Shown piece by piece: positions 1 through 7,968 of a stretch of DNA of 16,948 bases. The notes under the pieces are model-generated. The model worked only from the letters and a program-made list of their open reading frames with translations. It had not been told where the DNA came from and searched no databases. Position 1 is the stretch's first letter; each line of letters begins with the position of its first letter. Origin of the DNA: Prochlorococcus sp. AG-315-D17 (lineage in GTDB: Bacteria > Cyanobacteriota > Cyanobacteriia > PCC-6307 > Cyanobiaceae). The position numbers and the translations under genes are program-made. The DNA lies in NCBI GenBank assembly GCA_003283685.1, contig QBWD01000021.1, positions 1 to 16,948 on the forward strand, written 5' to 3'.

Positions 1-1
1 T

Positions 2-303
2 GATGGCTCTGTTGTTGCGATTGGCGCTACTAGAAATGATGGCAATGGAGAGAATAGTGGTCATGTCCGAATCTATAAAAACGTCAATAACAGTTGGTCT
101 AAAATTGGTTCAGATATTGATGGGGAAGCTATTAGTGACTACTCCGGTACTTCAGTAAGCCTTTCCAATGATGGCTCTGTTGTAGCTATTTATGCTCCTG
201 GGAATGATGGCAATGGAGAGAATAGTGGTCATGTCCGAATCTACAATAATGTCTATAACAGTTGGTCTAAAATTGGTTCAGATATTGATGGAGAAGCTTT
301 TGG
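2..303 (+). repeat. 168-bp in-frame tandem repeat in the surface-protein gene
   Basis: Copy 1 runs 2-169 and copy 2 starts at 170 with the same GATGGCTCTGTTGT opening, giving a period of 168 bp (56 codons). Long stretches are identical at DNA level, for example around 34-91 versus 202-259, and the end of copy 2 (after about 296) diverges into the linker. More copies probably lie to the left of the window. The near-identity suggests recent duplication or recombination between units. Confidence 0.85.
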
Positions 304-934
304 TGACAGCTTAAGTGATGGCTCCCAAGATATTGAAAACAATGACTATGAAAATGGTCTTATAGGTAACGATTTGATTTCGGGGGGGGAATATAATCTC
401 TCCAGAATCAAAGACTATGATGGTAACCTCCATGGTTACTTAGGAATTAGTGCACCTATAAGTGTTGAGTCTGCCTATAAATATCAAGGAAAGTTAGATG
501 TTAATGCTGATGGGATCACAGAAGCGATATTTACCAATAAAGAAAGTGGTCGTTGGGTTACTGCATCAATTGATCCAATCACAGGAGCATTTGATTACTC
601 TAAAAATGGGGAAGGAGGGACAACAAGAATAGTAGGCATTTATGAGGACCCGCTCGTTCAAGCTGGTGTTGTTGAAAAAGATAGTGTTTTGGATGGATCT
701 AGAACTTTTATCAATGACTTAAAACTCGATAACCTTCTTCTTGAAACCGTGGGTGACTATGACTCAGATGGATTTCAAGAGATTTACTGGAGTAAGGTAG
801 ATAATACCGCATATTTAAGAGCTGTTATGCATGCAGATGGCAATATCCAATATGCTAATTATCAAAACCTGCAGCAAATGACTGATTACTTAACTAGTAA
901 TGGTTTTGCTGATACTGTTGCTTTGATTGCTTAA
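2..934 (+). CDS. C-terminal part of a large repeat-containing surface/secreted protein (5' truncated by window)
   Basis: The frame is open from the first bases of the window to TAA at 932-934, so the gene starts upstream. About 310 residues are visible. The first ~100 are two copies of a 56-residue repeat (DGSVVAI..., SGHVRIY, SWSKIGSDIDGEA). This beta-propeller or FG-GAP-like type is common in very large marine bacterial surface proteins. A short Gly/Asp/Asn-rich linker follows, then a C-terminal domain with two Asp-rich loops that look like Ca2+-binding sites (DVNADGITEAIF and DYDSDGFQEIYW). The protein ends in a conserved-looking tail, NGFADTVALIA. There is no TM helix or sorting motif in the visible part. 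Marine picocyanobacteria carry giant secreted proteins with this kind of C-terminus. I infer a cell-surface or exported role; the exact function is unknown. Confidence 0.8.
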   Translation, partial: DGSVVAIGATRNDGNGENSGHVRIYKNVNNSWSKIGSDIDGEAISDYSGTSVSLSNDGSVVAIYAPGNDGNGENSGHVRIYNNVYNSWSKIGSDIDGEAFGDSLSDGSQDIENNDYENGLIGNDLISGGEYNLSRIKDYDGNLHGYLGISAPISVESAYKYQGKLDVNADGITEAIFTNKESGRWVTASIDPITGAFDYSKNGEGGTTRIVGIYEDPLVQAGVVEKDSVLDGSRTFINDLKLDNLLLETVGDYDSDGFQEIYWSKVDNTAYLRAVMHADGNIQYANYQNLQQMTDYLTSNGFADTVALIA

Positions 935-941
935 TTAGTGA

Positions 942-1154
942 TCAAAGCAAAATATTTGTATTTTGAATGTTGTTTTTGATAGATAGTCTATTGCTCATGA
1001 AATATTTGAACTCGTCTATCTGGGTGTTTAACTGGGAGCGGATTAAATTTTTTGTCAGTCTCATAAAGGTGATAAAGAATTTCTTATATTTTTTTCTAAT
1101 GAGGTAGAGCCTTCTTGCATGATTTTGGTCTTCTTTGGTCTCCAAGTCGGCCAA
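942..1154 (-). CDS. possible small basic protein or gene remnant
   Basis: This is an open frame of about 70 codons whose first possible start is TTG. The frame is open a further ~15 codons upstream without an ATG. The peptide is rich in Lys/Arg (ARRLYLIRKKYKKFF) and begins LADLETKEDQ, which reads like real protein rather than random frame. It ends 7 bp from the stop of the convergent surface-protein gene. I see no ribosome binding site and no recognisable family. It could be the C-terminal remnant of a larger gene or spurious. Confidence 0.3.
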   Translation of the reverse strand: MADLETKEDQNHARRLYLIRKKYKKFFITFMRLTKNLIRSQLNTQIDEFKYFMSNRLSIKNNIQNTNILL

Positions 1155-1551
1155 GATATAGCTTTCTTGAACATGATTAAACCATGCAACAAATTAATCA
1201 AGATCTTTTTCCTTTCTGAAATAGGAGTTTTCAGAAGGAGTGAAATAAATGTCGTCGTCGGTTCGAAAAAAATAATCAGTACGATCTGATGAATCGGTTA
1301 TCAAGAAAAAATTATCTATTTGTAGCGATTAGTCTGCCTTCCCTCTGTCTCATTTTATGAGTTATATCTGTTCTAACTTTTGGTTTGTAAATGAGTCTGT
1401 TTTAAATATTCTTTTGTAAGCAAATCTCTTTATTCATGAGATGTATGCGATTACAAAGCTAGCTTTTGCTAATGAATATACAAACAAAAACTAAATTATC
1501 CATATCAGTTATAAAGTTGGGAGATGTCTTTACAAGTTATCTTAGGGAAAT
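1155..1551. other. near gene-free spacer
   Basis: I see no supported gene. A GAAGGAG motif at about 1234-1240 precedes an ATG at 1250, but that frame closes after eight codons (MSSSVRKK). The rest is AT-rich with stops in all frames. A promoter for the methyltransferase gene should lie in the last 100 bp, but I cannot place it with confidence. Confidence 0.5.
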
Positions 1552-3105
1552 ATGGAGGGACCTAGAAAAAAACAACAGGAAAATAAGAAAATCACGGAAG
1601 TAAAAACATTTCCAGTCCCATTTGCTTTAGGAGAAATTAGAGAGAATATTTCTATTTCTACTAATACTCCTTCTCAATTTTCTAAAGAATCAATTATTGT
1701 TAAAGCATTTAAGTTTCATTCACAAGGAAATCTCAAAGAAGCTGCAAAGTATTATCAATTTTTTATTAATCAAGGGTTTTCTGATCCAAGAGTTTTTTCA
1801 AATTATGGTGTAATACTTAAACAAAGAAACGAAATAGAATTAGCAATAAAATTATATAAAATGTCAATAGATTTATTCCCTAGTAGTCCAGATGCTTATA
1901 CTAATATAGGAAGTATATTGAAAGAAATTGGAAATCTGAAAGAAGCAGAAATATATACGCGAAAAGCAATTGAACTAAATCCAAAATCAGCTGAAGCACA
2001 TAATAATCTTGGAGCTATATTAGAAAGATTTGGTAAATTACAAGAGGCTGAAAAATGCACAAGAAAAGCCATTGAAATTGATCCTTCTTTCGCAATGGCT
2101 TATTCAAATTTAGGAGGAATATTGAATGATCTAGGTAACACAAAAGTAGCTGAAATAAATTGTCGCAAAGCCATTGAACTTGATCCTAACTTAGTTGATT
2201 CGAGGATAACTTTGGATAATATCGCAAAGAAAGAAGTTCCTCAATGGCATATCCCTATGATTAATGATAAAGAACGAGCAAATGCTTATTTAAAAGCTAT
2301 AAAGCTTGCTATCAATCATAATCAAAATGTGCTGGAAATAGGAACTGGTTCTGGCTTGCTTTCAATGATGGCAATAGACGCAGGAGCAAAAACAGTAGTA
2401 ACTTGTGAAAGTTCTAAAAAAGTTGCTGAAGTTGCAAGAAAAATAATTTCAAAAAATGGTTATTCTGAAAAAATCAAAGTATTAAATAAAAATTCATCTG
2501 ATATAATTATAGGTAAGGACTTAAATCAAAAAGCTGATTTAATTATCTCTGAGATTTTATCCTCTGAGTTTGTTGGAGAAAATGTTCAACCAACAATCTT
2601 AGACGCGCGAAAAAGATTACTCAAAGAAAATGGAAAAATGATACCTGAGTTTGGATATATTAAAGCCGCATTAATTGAAAGCAACTCTGAAATTGAAGAA
2701 AAACTATTTGTTACTAGAGTAAATAATTATGATTTATCTAGATTTAATAGTATTACAGGGGGGAAATTTAATCTTTCAAATTTAAAATCAAATACTTCTT
2801 TCCTTAGTAAAAAAGAAATTATTTTCTCATTTGATTTTTATCAAATGGAACAAGTACATAAACAAGATAAAATAATTGAAGTCTATATTGAAAAAGATGG
2901 ATTATGCTTAGGATTGGTAACATGGATCAAGCTCGATCTCTATAAAGATGTATCTTTAGAGAATGACCCCAGTAAAACTAATAACTCACACTGGGGTAAT
3001 CCTATTTATACATTTCATAAACCATTACAGGTTTCAAAGGGACAGGTAATGAAAATAAAATCTACTTTATTGCAAGATAATATATGGTTTGAATTGATTG
3101 ATTGA
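1552..3105 (+). CDS. TPR-repeat protein fused to a PRMT-type (protein arginine N-methyltransferase-like) domain
   Basis: 517 residues. Residues ~45-215 hold four to five TPR units (pattern AYxNLGxIL...GxxxEAExxxRKAIELxP). A class I SAM-dependent methyltransferase follows. WHIPMINDKERANAYLKAI (232-250) matches the PRMT entry segment. VLEIGTGSG (260-268) is SAM motif I. SEILSSEFVGE (333-343) matches the PRMT double-glutamate loop, with E334 and E339 as candidate catalytic acids. SHW (479-481) in the C-terminal barrel matches the PRMT THW loop. TPR plus PRMT is the arrangement of eukaryotic PRMT9 and its relatives, so I infer methyl transfer from SAM to a protein side chain, with the TPRs recruiting the partner. 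The substrate is unknown. The ATG at 1552 has AGGG at 1544-1547. Composition is more AT-rich than the pcb genes, compatible with acquired DNA. Confidence 0.8.
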   Translation: MEGPRKKQQENKKITEVKTFPVPFALGEIRENISISTNTPSQFSKESIIVKAFKFHSQGNLKEAAKYYQFFINQGFSDPRVFSNYGVILKQRNEIELAIKLYKMSIDLFPSSPDAYTNIGSILKEIGNLKEAEIYTRKAIELNPKSAEAHNNLGAILERFGKLQEAEKCTRKAIEIDPSFAMAYSNLGGILNDLGNTKVAEINCRKAIELDPNLVDSRITLDNIAKKEVPQWHIPMINDKERANAYLKAIKLAINHNQNVLEIGTGSGLLSMMAIDAGAKTVVTCESSKKVAEVARKIISKNGYSEKIKVLNKNSSDIIIGKDLNQKADLIISEILSSEFVGENVQPTILDARKRLLKENGKMIPEFGYIKAALIESNSEIEEKLFVTRVNNYDLSRFNSITGGKFNLSNLKSNTSFLSKKEIIFSFDFYQMEQVHKQDKIIEVYIEKDGLCLGLVTWIKLDLYKDVSLENDPSKTNNSHWGNPIYTFHKPLQVSKGQVMKIKSTLLQDNIWFELID

Positions 3106-3352
3106 TTCAATAGTCCGTTTTTTAAAGTAAAAAATTTTCAGATGAATACAAATCTAGAATATATTTATTCTTCATTAACCTTTAGGAGCTATTGAGATAT
3201 GCACCAACCTTACTATTGAGACTTAAGAGAAGTTTAAGAAATGAAAAAATCTGAACTATCTTTAAGAAATAAGAAAGAATTTATTTTCTAAGGATCAGTT
3301 TTCTTTTCCCTTTCTTATCAAGATAGGAATTTGTCTAACTTAATCACTACTG

Positions 3353-3798
3353 TTAAATATCTTTTAATGCTCTTATTGCTTCTTTTACATGTGCTGGTCC
3401 ATTTAGAAGATCTTAGAAGATGTGTATTATGATTCCTTTTGAGTTGATGATATAGGTAACACTACATTCTATCATTTCTAGGAATTTTAGGACTCCAAAT
3501 AGTGTTCTTAGATTATTATCTTTGTCACAAAGTAAAGGGTAAGACAAATTGTTCTTATTAGCGAAAGCAAGATGGCTGTCACTATCTCCATTACTTATAC
3601 CCCATACTTCTGCACCCAGTATTTTGAATAAGTCATATTTATCACGAAAACCACAAGCCTCGATAGTGCATCCAGGTGTATCATCTTTAGGGTGAAAAAA
3701 CAATACTAGTGCTTTATTTAATCCATCAGGTGTTCTATTTTGCCCATTTTGATCTAAACAGAAAATGTTGGGATTTTAGTGCCAATTTTTAACTTCAT
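3353..3798 (-). pseudogene. prxQ: broken peroxiredoxin Q / bacterioferritin co-migratory protein (thiol peroxidase)
   Basis: Reading down the minus strand, ATG at 3798 begins MKLKIGTKIPTFSV and hits TAG. In the next frame DQNGQNRTPDGLNKALVLFF continues into HPKDDTPGCTIEACGFRDKY. One missing T near 3755-3758 would restore the frame. A second lesion is the TAA at 3413-3415: after ...IIIHIF the same frame continues DLLNGPAHVKEAIRALKDI and stops at 3353-3355. With both repaired the protein would be about 148 aa, the normal PrxQ size. The peroxidatic and resolving cysteines (TPGC and the Cys five residues later) survive, so decay looks recent. The family reduces peroxides using thioredoxin. Only a truncated ~96-aa piece without the N-terminal strand can be translated. 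Two independent lesions make sequencing error less likely but do not exclude it. Confidence 0.85.
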
Positions 3799-3992
3799 CT
3801 TGCAAACTATAATATTACATAAGTATAAGATTTTTTATTTAGGCGAGATGTCCATATATGAGAGACAAGAACTTCAAGACAAATATTTTGATTTAGTTCG
3901 ATATATTTTACAGAAGTATTTTATTAGGTTGATTTAGAAAGAAACTCATGAGATTCATTTCTGTGAGGATTTTTTTCATTCATTTAAGAGTT

Positions 3993-4542
3993 TGTTTCAT
4001 GCTTAAAATCATCTTCAATGTTATTTGGAAGTGTCAATATGTTTTCTTAAATATTGATAGTTTTGACGATGTTATGCGAGAACATACATTCCTTGCTTTC
4101 TCTTCAAAAATTGGTGGAGTTCGACATATAGCTGAAAAATGGCTCAGGATTGCTTGTTGAATACACTGAATTCATAGAATCAAAACTTCTTTCTTCTGAT
4201 TTGGACCTTTTTTGCTCACTTACTTTATATATCCTCGATGGTTATGGTTTTAGCTTTTTGGTTTGTAAAACAAAATCTTTTAACTAGTTGAATGCTATTG
4301 AGAGTCCTTGGCTTTGAAATTCAGTATTTCTCGAGATTGGTTTGATACATTTGATACAAGCGATCGTGCAGCCTTCTCTAGGAATACAACTCTTACTGCT
4401 TTTTCTAATGTTCTTTACTATTTTCGGATTCTTCTTTTTGTAAGCTCATTTGTTGCATTCTATAAGAGCCGGATGCTTTGACTTCAAGCGGTTTGCAAAT
4501 CCAACATCAAATTTGGATAGCGCAAGAATTACGTTTAATTGA
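3993..4542 (+). pseudogene. fossil pcb antenna gene (C-terminal half only)
   Basis: Although full of stops, this stretch aligns with the C-terminal half of the pcb genes. In one frame IDSFDDVMREHTFLAF (about 4050-4100) parallels IDSLEDVMGGHAFLAF of the complete copies, followed by GGVRHIA for GGAFHIA. After TGA at 4158 the next lines still align in shifted frames: EYTEFI..LLSSD, then SNVLYYF near 4404-4424 for SNVHYYL. DFKRFANPTSNLDSARITF then runs to TGA at 4540-4542, matching the DFKR...GNLDNSQVTL end of the copy at 4949. Several frameshifts and stops are needed. The N-terminal half (about 180 residues) is absent. The tail similarity suggests it derives from the same lineage as the copy just downstream. 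It lies in front of the pcb cluster, so a tandem duplication that then decayed is the simplest explanation. Confidence 0.85.
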
Positions 4543-4876
4543 ATGGAAATTAATGAGTTGAAAAGCTGATTTTGTTAAGTTATTTTTGGTCTCGGTATTT
4601 TGTGGGTATTTTTTATTTAAATAGAAGTTATGTCTGAGGATCTCTAATACCAATGCTTTCCGGCTTTATTTTTTATCTTCTGGGAAGTTATTTTGTGGCA
4701 TTAAATTATAGATAGTCATTTGAAGTTGATTAGGCCTGGATCTGTGGTTTTGATTATCATCTTTTTATCTATAGTGAATATTTGGCCTAAACCCTTTCTG
4801 GCTAATGGCTAATGGCCTTAATATTTTTTAAGATTACTTTAGAACTATTGCTCTAAGGTAACTATATTTTGATATT
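4543..4876. other. spacer between the fossil and the first intact pcb gene
   Basis: There is no supported gene. Two very short hydrophobic frames are visible on the plus strand: ATG at about 4660 (MLSGFIFYLLGSYFVALNYR, then stop) and 4720-4812 (LKLIRPGSVVLIIIF, then IVNIWPKPFLANG, then stop). They could be pieces of one degraded two-helix membrane protein. Neither has a ribosome binding site. GGCTAAT is repeated directly at about 4799-4812. Confidence 0.4.
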
Positions 4877-4948
4877 AAATAACGATTCCAAGCAAATTAC
4901 TAGCAGTACTTGTATTCTAGAGCGAATTTCGACTTCAATTCTTTAATT
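4877..4948 (+). promoter_or_regulatory. pcb leader element, divergent version (copy 1)
   Basis: AACGATTCCAAGCAAAT at 4881-4897, then ..AGCAGTACTTGTATTCT, aligns with TAACGATTCTGAGCATAT ...GAGCAGCGTGTAATCT in front of the third pcb gene. The element ends 55 bp before the ATG, as at the other copies. The AAAGACCT block found at the other three copies is missing here. No Shine-Dalgarno sequence precedes the ATG (TTTAATTATG). Confidence 0.55.
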
Positions 4949-6037
4949 ATGCAGACCTACGGAAACCCAGACGTCACCTACGGGTGGTGGGTTGGTAATT
5001 CTGTTGTAACAAATAAGTCAAGCCGATTTATTGGCTCGCATGTTGCCCATACAGGATTGATTTGTTTCGCAGCGGGTGCAAACACACTTTGGGAACTCGC
5101 TCGTTACAACCCTGATATCCCAATGGGTCACCAGGGAATGGTAAGTATTCCTCATCTGGCCTCTATAGGTATAGGTTTTGATCCAACTGGAGCAGTTTTT
5201 GATGGCACATCTATTGCATTTATAGGTGTATTCCATTTAATTTGTTCAATGGTTTATGCCGGTGCCGGTCTTTTGCATTCCTTGATCTTTAGCGAAGATA
5301 CTCAGAATAGTTCTGGTTTATTTGCTGAAGGTCGTCCTGAACATACTCAAGCAGCTCGCTACAAGCTTGAGTGGGATAACCCAGATAATCAGACCTTTAT
5401 ACTTGGCCACCATTTAATTTTCTTTGGTGTTGCTTGTATATGGTTTGTTGAATGGGCTAAATGGCATGGGATTTACGATCCTGCGTTAGGAGCTATTCGT
5501 CAAGTTGAATACAACTTGAATTTGACTCATATCTGGCAACATCAGTTTGATTTCCTTTCTATTGATAGTTTGGAAGATGTTATGGGCGGACACGCTTTCT
5601 TAGCATTTGTAGAGATAACAGGAGGTGCTTTCCATATCGCAACCAAGCAAGTTGGCGAATACACTGACTTCAAAGGAAAGAATATTCTTTCTTCCGAAGC
5701 AATATTGTCTTGGTCTCTAGCAGGTATTGGTTGGATGGCTATTATTGCAGCTTTCTGGTGTGCAACTAATACGACTGTTTATCCAGAAGCTTGGTATGGA
5801 GAAACACTAGCTCTTAAATTTGGCATATCTCCTTATTGGATTGATACTGCTGATATGACTGGAGTAGTTAGTGGTCATACTTCAAGAGCTTGGCTTTCGA
5901 ATGTTCACTACTATCTTGGCTTCTTCTTCCTTCAAGGTCATCTATGGCATGCAATTCGTGCTTTAGGATTTGATTTCAAGAGGGTTACTGATGCTGTAGG
6001 TAATCTAGATAACTCTCAAGTTACTCTTTCTGATTAA
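4949..6037 (+). CDS. pcb: Pcb-family divinyl chlorophyll a/b light-harvesting protein, copy 1
   Basis: 362 residues from the ATG at 4949. That start is chosen because all four copies begin MQ(T/S)YGNP; an in-frame upstream start at 4910 falls inside the leader. Pcb proteins are six-helix thylakoid membrane proteins related to CP43 and IsiA that bind divinyl chlorophylls a and b and pass energy to the photosystems. Landmarks: HVAHTGLICFAAGANTLWE (31-49, helix I); HLASIGIGF (69-77); GHHLIFFGVACIWFVEWA (153-170); DVMGGHAFLAF (210-220); LLS/ILSSEAILSWSLAGIGWMA (helix V, ~246-263); HYYLGFFFLQGHLWHAIRALGFDFK (320-344, helix VI). The conserved histidines are the expected chlorophyll ligands. It is closest to copy 4 (same SIPHLASIGIGF and SPYWIDT...DMTGVV segments) and carries an extra linker (NSSGLFAEGRPEHTQAA) after helix III. 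Whether it serves PSII or PSI cannot be decided here. Confidence 0.97.
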   Translation: MQTYGNPDVTYGWWVGNSVVTNKSSRFIGSHVAHTGLICFAAGANTLWELARYNPDIPMGHQGMVSIPHLASIGIGFDPTGAVFDGTSIAFIGVFHLICSMVYAGAGLLHSLIFSEDTQNSSGLFAEGRPEHTQAARYKLEWDNPDNQTFILGHHLIFFGVACIWFVEWAKWHGIYDPALGAIRQVEYNLNLTHIWQHQFDFLSIDSLEDVMGGHAFLAFVEITGGAFHIATKQVGEYTDFKGKNILSSEAILSWSLAGIGWMAIIAAFWCATNTTVYPEAWYGETLALKFGISPYWIDTADMTGVVSGHTSRAWLSNVHYYLGFFFLQGHLWHAIRALGFDFKRVTDAVGNLDNSQVTLSD

Positions 6038-6060
6038 TTGATTTAACTTTCTAATCTCTA

Positions 6061-6098
6061 AAAAAAAAGCCTCGTCAACATGACGAGGCTTTTTTTTT
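6061..6098. terminator. bidirectional intrinsic terminator after pcb copy 1
   Basis: Nine-base perfect stem GCCTCGTCA (6069-6077) / TGACGAGGC (6081-6089) with a 3-nt loop, flanked by eight A and nine T. It can stop plus-strand pcb transcription and also transcripts from the minus side. Confidence 0.93.
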
Positions 6099-6107
6099 GT
6101 CAGAAAA

Positions 6108-6145
6108 TAATTAAAAAAAGAAAGCAGGCTTTATAAACTGCTTTC
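6108..6145 (-). terminator. terminator of the minus-strand small-protein unit
   Basis: Stem GAAAGCAG (6120-6127) / CTGCTTTC (6138-6145). Read on the minus strand it is followed by a T run. It lies 18 bp after the stop of the 67-aa gene. Confidence 0.75.
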
Positions 6146-6162
6146 TTTACTAGATTTAATTC

Positions 6163-6366
6163 TTACTTATAATTTTCAGGCTTGGCCCAAGGATCTATTC
6201 TTTTTGAATCATCAGAGTAGTAAAAGAATTGAGATGCACCAAAAACTGCTCCTAGTCCACAAAGAGTCGGAATAATAGCAAATCCACCTGAAGGTTTGAT
6301 TAAACCAATATCAGAAGGGTGAGGTAGCTGAGTGGCAAAATCAAGTAGTGGAGAAAAATCAATCAT
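6163..6366 (-). CDS. small one-helix membrane protein, pcb-linked paralogue A (67 aa)
   Basis: I do not recognise the family. The ATG at 6366 is chosen because the paralogue at 8086-8301 also begins MIDFS(x)LLDFATQLPHPSD; an upstream start at 6411 adds 15 residues not shared. Layout: an amphipathic N-terminus; the conserved DFATQLPHPSDIGLIKPSGG (9-28); one hydrophobic segment (~29-48); and a charged tail with DPWAKPENYK. The protein resembles a small photosystem subunit in size and hydropathy, but I cannot match it to PsaI, PsaJ, PsaM, PsbX or a high-light-inducible protein (no ExxNGR motif). It is convergent with pcb copy 1 and sits between two pcb genes, so a thylakoid role as an antenna or photosystem partner is a reasonable inference. 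It probably follows the gene at 6486-6680 in a minus-strand unit (119-bp gap). Confidence 0.8.
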   Translation of the reverse strand: MIDFSPLLDFATQLPHPSDIGLIKPSGGFAIIPTLCGLGAVFGASQFFYYSDDSKRIDPWAKPENYK

Positions 6367-6485
6367 TGATTTAAAGAAAAATTGTTTTTTATAGATAACC
6401 CAGGTGGCCACTATGCCAAACCCGTGTTCAGAGATTTTACATTAATTTGAGAATCAACAGAGAAAAACCAAACATTCTTAGTGAT

Positions 6486-6680
6486 TTAAAATCCTTTTGG
6501 TTTGCTCTTCTTTTTTGGCAAATTAAGTTGATTTCTTGATTCTTCGGGCTTGAGCTTTTTTCTGATTAAGACAATAGCAATTGCTAAAAGACATATTCCA
6601 AGAAGTCCAAACCAAATTATTCCTGCAAAAAAAGGCAGTCCTTTAAGGTTTTGTAATTCGAGTTGTAACGCTGATTCCAT
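6486..6680 (-). CDS. small one-helix membrane protein (64 aa)
   Basis: ATG at 6680. A short N-terminus (MESALQLELQNLKG) is followed by a hydrophobic helix (about 15-40, PFFAGIIWFGLLGICLLAIAI) and a strongly basic tail (RKKLK, PKKKSKPKGF). This gives the positive-inside pattern of a single-span protein with a cytoplasmic C-terminus. I do not recognise the family. It is transcribed away from pcb copy 2, sharing the 6681-6859 spacer, and lies upstream of the 67-aa gene. Function unknown; the context suggests a thylakoid or photosystem-associated small protein. Confidence 0.65.
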   Translation of the reverse strand: MESALQLELQNLKGLPFFAGIIWFGLLGICLLAIAIVLIRKKLKPEESRNQLNLPKKKSKPKGF

Positions 6681-6773
6681 TTCAAAAAAACGACTATTTT
6701 TTTAAAAATTCAAGTAAAACACTAAATTGACATGTTTATAAAATGTCGTGGATTAAAAAAATTTACTACTTCT

Positions 6774-6859
6774 AAATAAAGACCTTTAACTATTCTGAGC
6801 TTTTGAATAGACCTCAATGTAAGGTATGTGCACCGTATAACGCCTAAAACTCTTAAATC
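6774..6859 (+). promoter_or_regulatory. pcb leader element (copy 2)
   Basis: AAATAAAGACCTTTAAC then TATTCTGAGC at 6774-6800 is nearly identical to the sequences before copies 3 and 4, and ends 59 bp upstream of the ATG. A TTGACA at 6727-6732 is a possible -35 but has no convincing -10 at 17 bp. There is no Shine-Dalgarno sequence before ATG (CTTAAATCATG). Confidence 0.7.
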
Positions 6860-7915
6860 ATGCAGACCTACGGAAACCCGGATGTCACCTATGGGTGGTG
6901 GGCTGGTAATTCTATGGTAACCAATCGTTCAGGACGATTCATTTCCTCGCATATTGCGCATACAGGAATAATCGCCTTTGCGACTGGTGGTAGCACTCTT
7001 TGGGAACTAGCTCGCTACAACCCAGAGATACCTATGGGGCATCAGAGCTCTTTATACCTTGCTCATCTTGCTTCTATTGGCATTGGCTTTGATGAAGCTG
7101 GTGTTTGGACTGGAGCAGGAGTTGCAGCGATTGCAATTGTTCATCTCATCCTCTCCATGGTTTATGGAGGTGGTGGTCTTCTTCATGCAGTTCTTTTTGT
7201 TGAAGATATGCAGGATTCAGAAGTCCCGCAGGCAAAGAAATTCAAGCTGGAATGGGACAACCCTGATAACCAGACTTTCATCCTTGGCCACCATTTAATT
7301 TTCTTTGGTGTAGCAAATATCTGGTTCGTTGAATGGGCCAGAGTCCATGGAATCTATGACCCTGCACTCGAAGCAATTCGTCAAGTTAATTACAATCTTG
7401 ACTTGACTCAGATCTGGAATCATCAATTTGACTTCTTAACCATTGATAGCCTTGAGGATGTCATGGGTGGTCATGCTTTCTTGGCATTCTTCCAGATTGG
7501 GGGTGGTGCATTCCACATCGCAACTAAGCAAATTGGCACATATACCAAATTCAAGGGAGCTGGTTTGCTTTCAGCAGAAGCAATTCTTTCTTGGTCTTTA
7601 GCAGGTATTGGCTGGATGGCAGTTGTTGCTGCTTTCTGGTGTTCTCAAAACACTACTGTTTACCCTGTTGAATGGTTTGGTGAGCCTTTAATACTTAAGT
7701 TTGGAATAGGTCCATATTGGGTTGACTCTGTAGATCTCCCTTCAGATGGTGCATTCTTCGGTCATAGTACTCGTTGTGCTTTGGCTAACGTTCACTATTA
7801 TTTAGGGTTCTTCTATATTCAAGGCCATTTATGGCATGCATTGCGTGCTATGGGATTTGACTTCAAGCGTTTGCTTGATAGAACTGGTCCTTATGGAATA
7901 CCAAGAACTCCTTAA
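6860..7915 (+). CDS. pcb: Pcb-family divinyl chlorophyll a/b light-harvesting protein, copy 2
   Basis: 351 residues beginning MQTYGNPDVTYGWW. It has the same six-helix CP43-like fold marks as its neighbours: HIAHTGIIAFATGG, GHHLIFFGVANIWFVEWA, DVMGGHAFLAF, LLSAEAILSWSLAGIGWMA and HYYLGFFYIQGHLWHALRAMGFDFKR. It groups with copy 3 rather than copies 1 and 4: both have LAHLA(S/A)IGIGFDEAGVWTGAGV and a G-rich SMVY(G/A)GGGLLHAVLF helix, and WCSQNTTVYP instead of WCATNTTVYP. The tail is a short, distinct GPYGIPRTP. A strong terminator follows at 7969-8000, so it is transcribed alone. PSI versus PSII assignment is not possible by eye. Confidence 0.97.
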   Translation: MQTYGNPDVTYGWWAGNSMVTNRSGRFISSHIAHTGIIAFATGGSTLWELARYNPEIPMGHQSSLYLAHLASIGIGFDEAGVWTGAGVAAIAIVHLILSMVYGGGGLLHAVLFVEDMQDSEVPQAKKFKLEWDNPDNQTFILGHHLIFFGVANIWFVEWARVHGIYDPALEAIRQVNYNLDLTQIWNHQFDFLTIDSLEDVMGGHAFLAFFQIGGGAFHIATKQIGTYTKFKGAGLLSAEAILSWSLAGIGWMAVVAAFWCSQNTTVYPVEWFGEPLILKFGIGPYWVDSVDLPSDGAFFGHSTRCALANVHYYLGFFYIQGHLWHALRAMGFDFKRLLDRTGPYGIPRTP

Positions 7916-7968
7916 TTAAAGAAAAGTTCTTATTCCTCTATTCCTTCTATATTTAGTTAGATATTTAG

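Noticed and set aside
3948..4160. A genuine 70-aa gene
   Set aside because: Its second half aligns with Pcb helix IV sequence and flanking DNA continues the alignment in other frames, so it is part of the pcb fossil.
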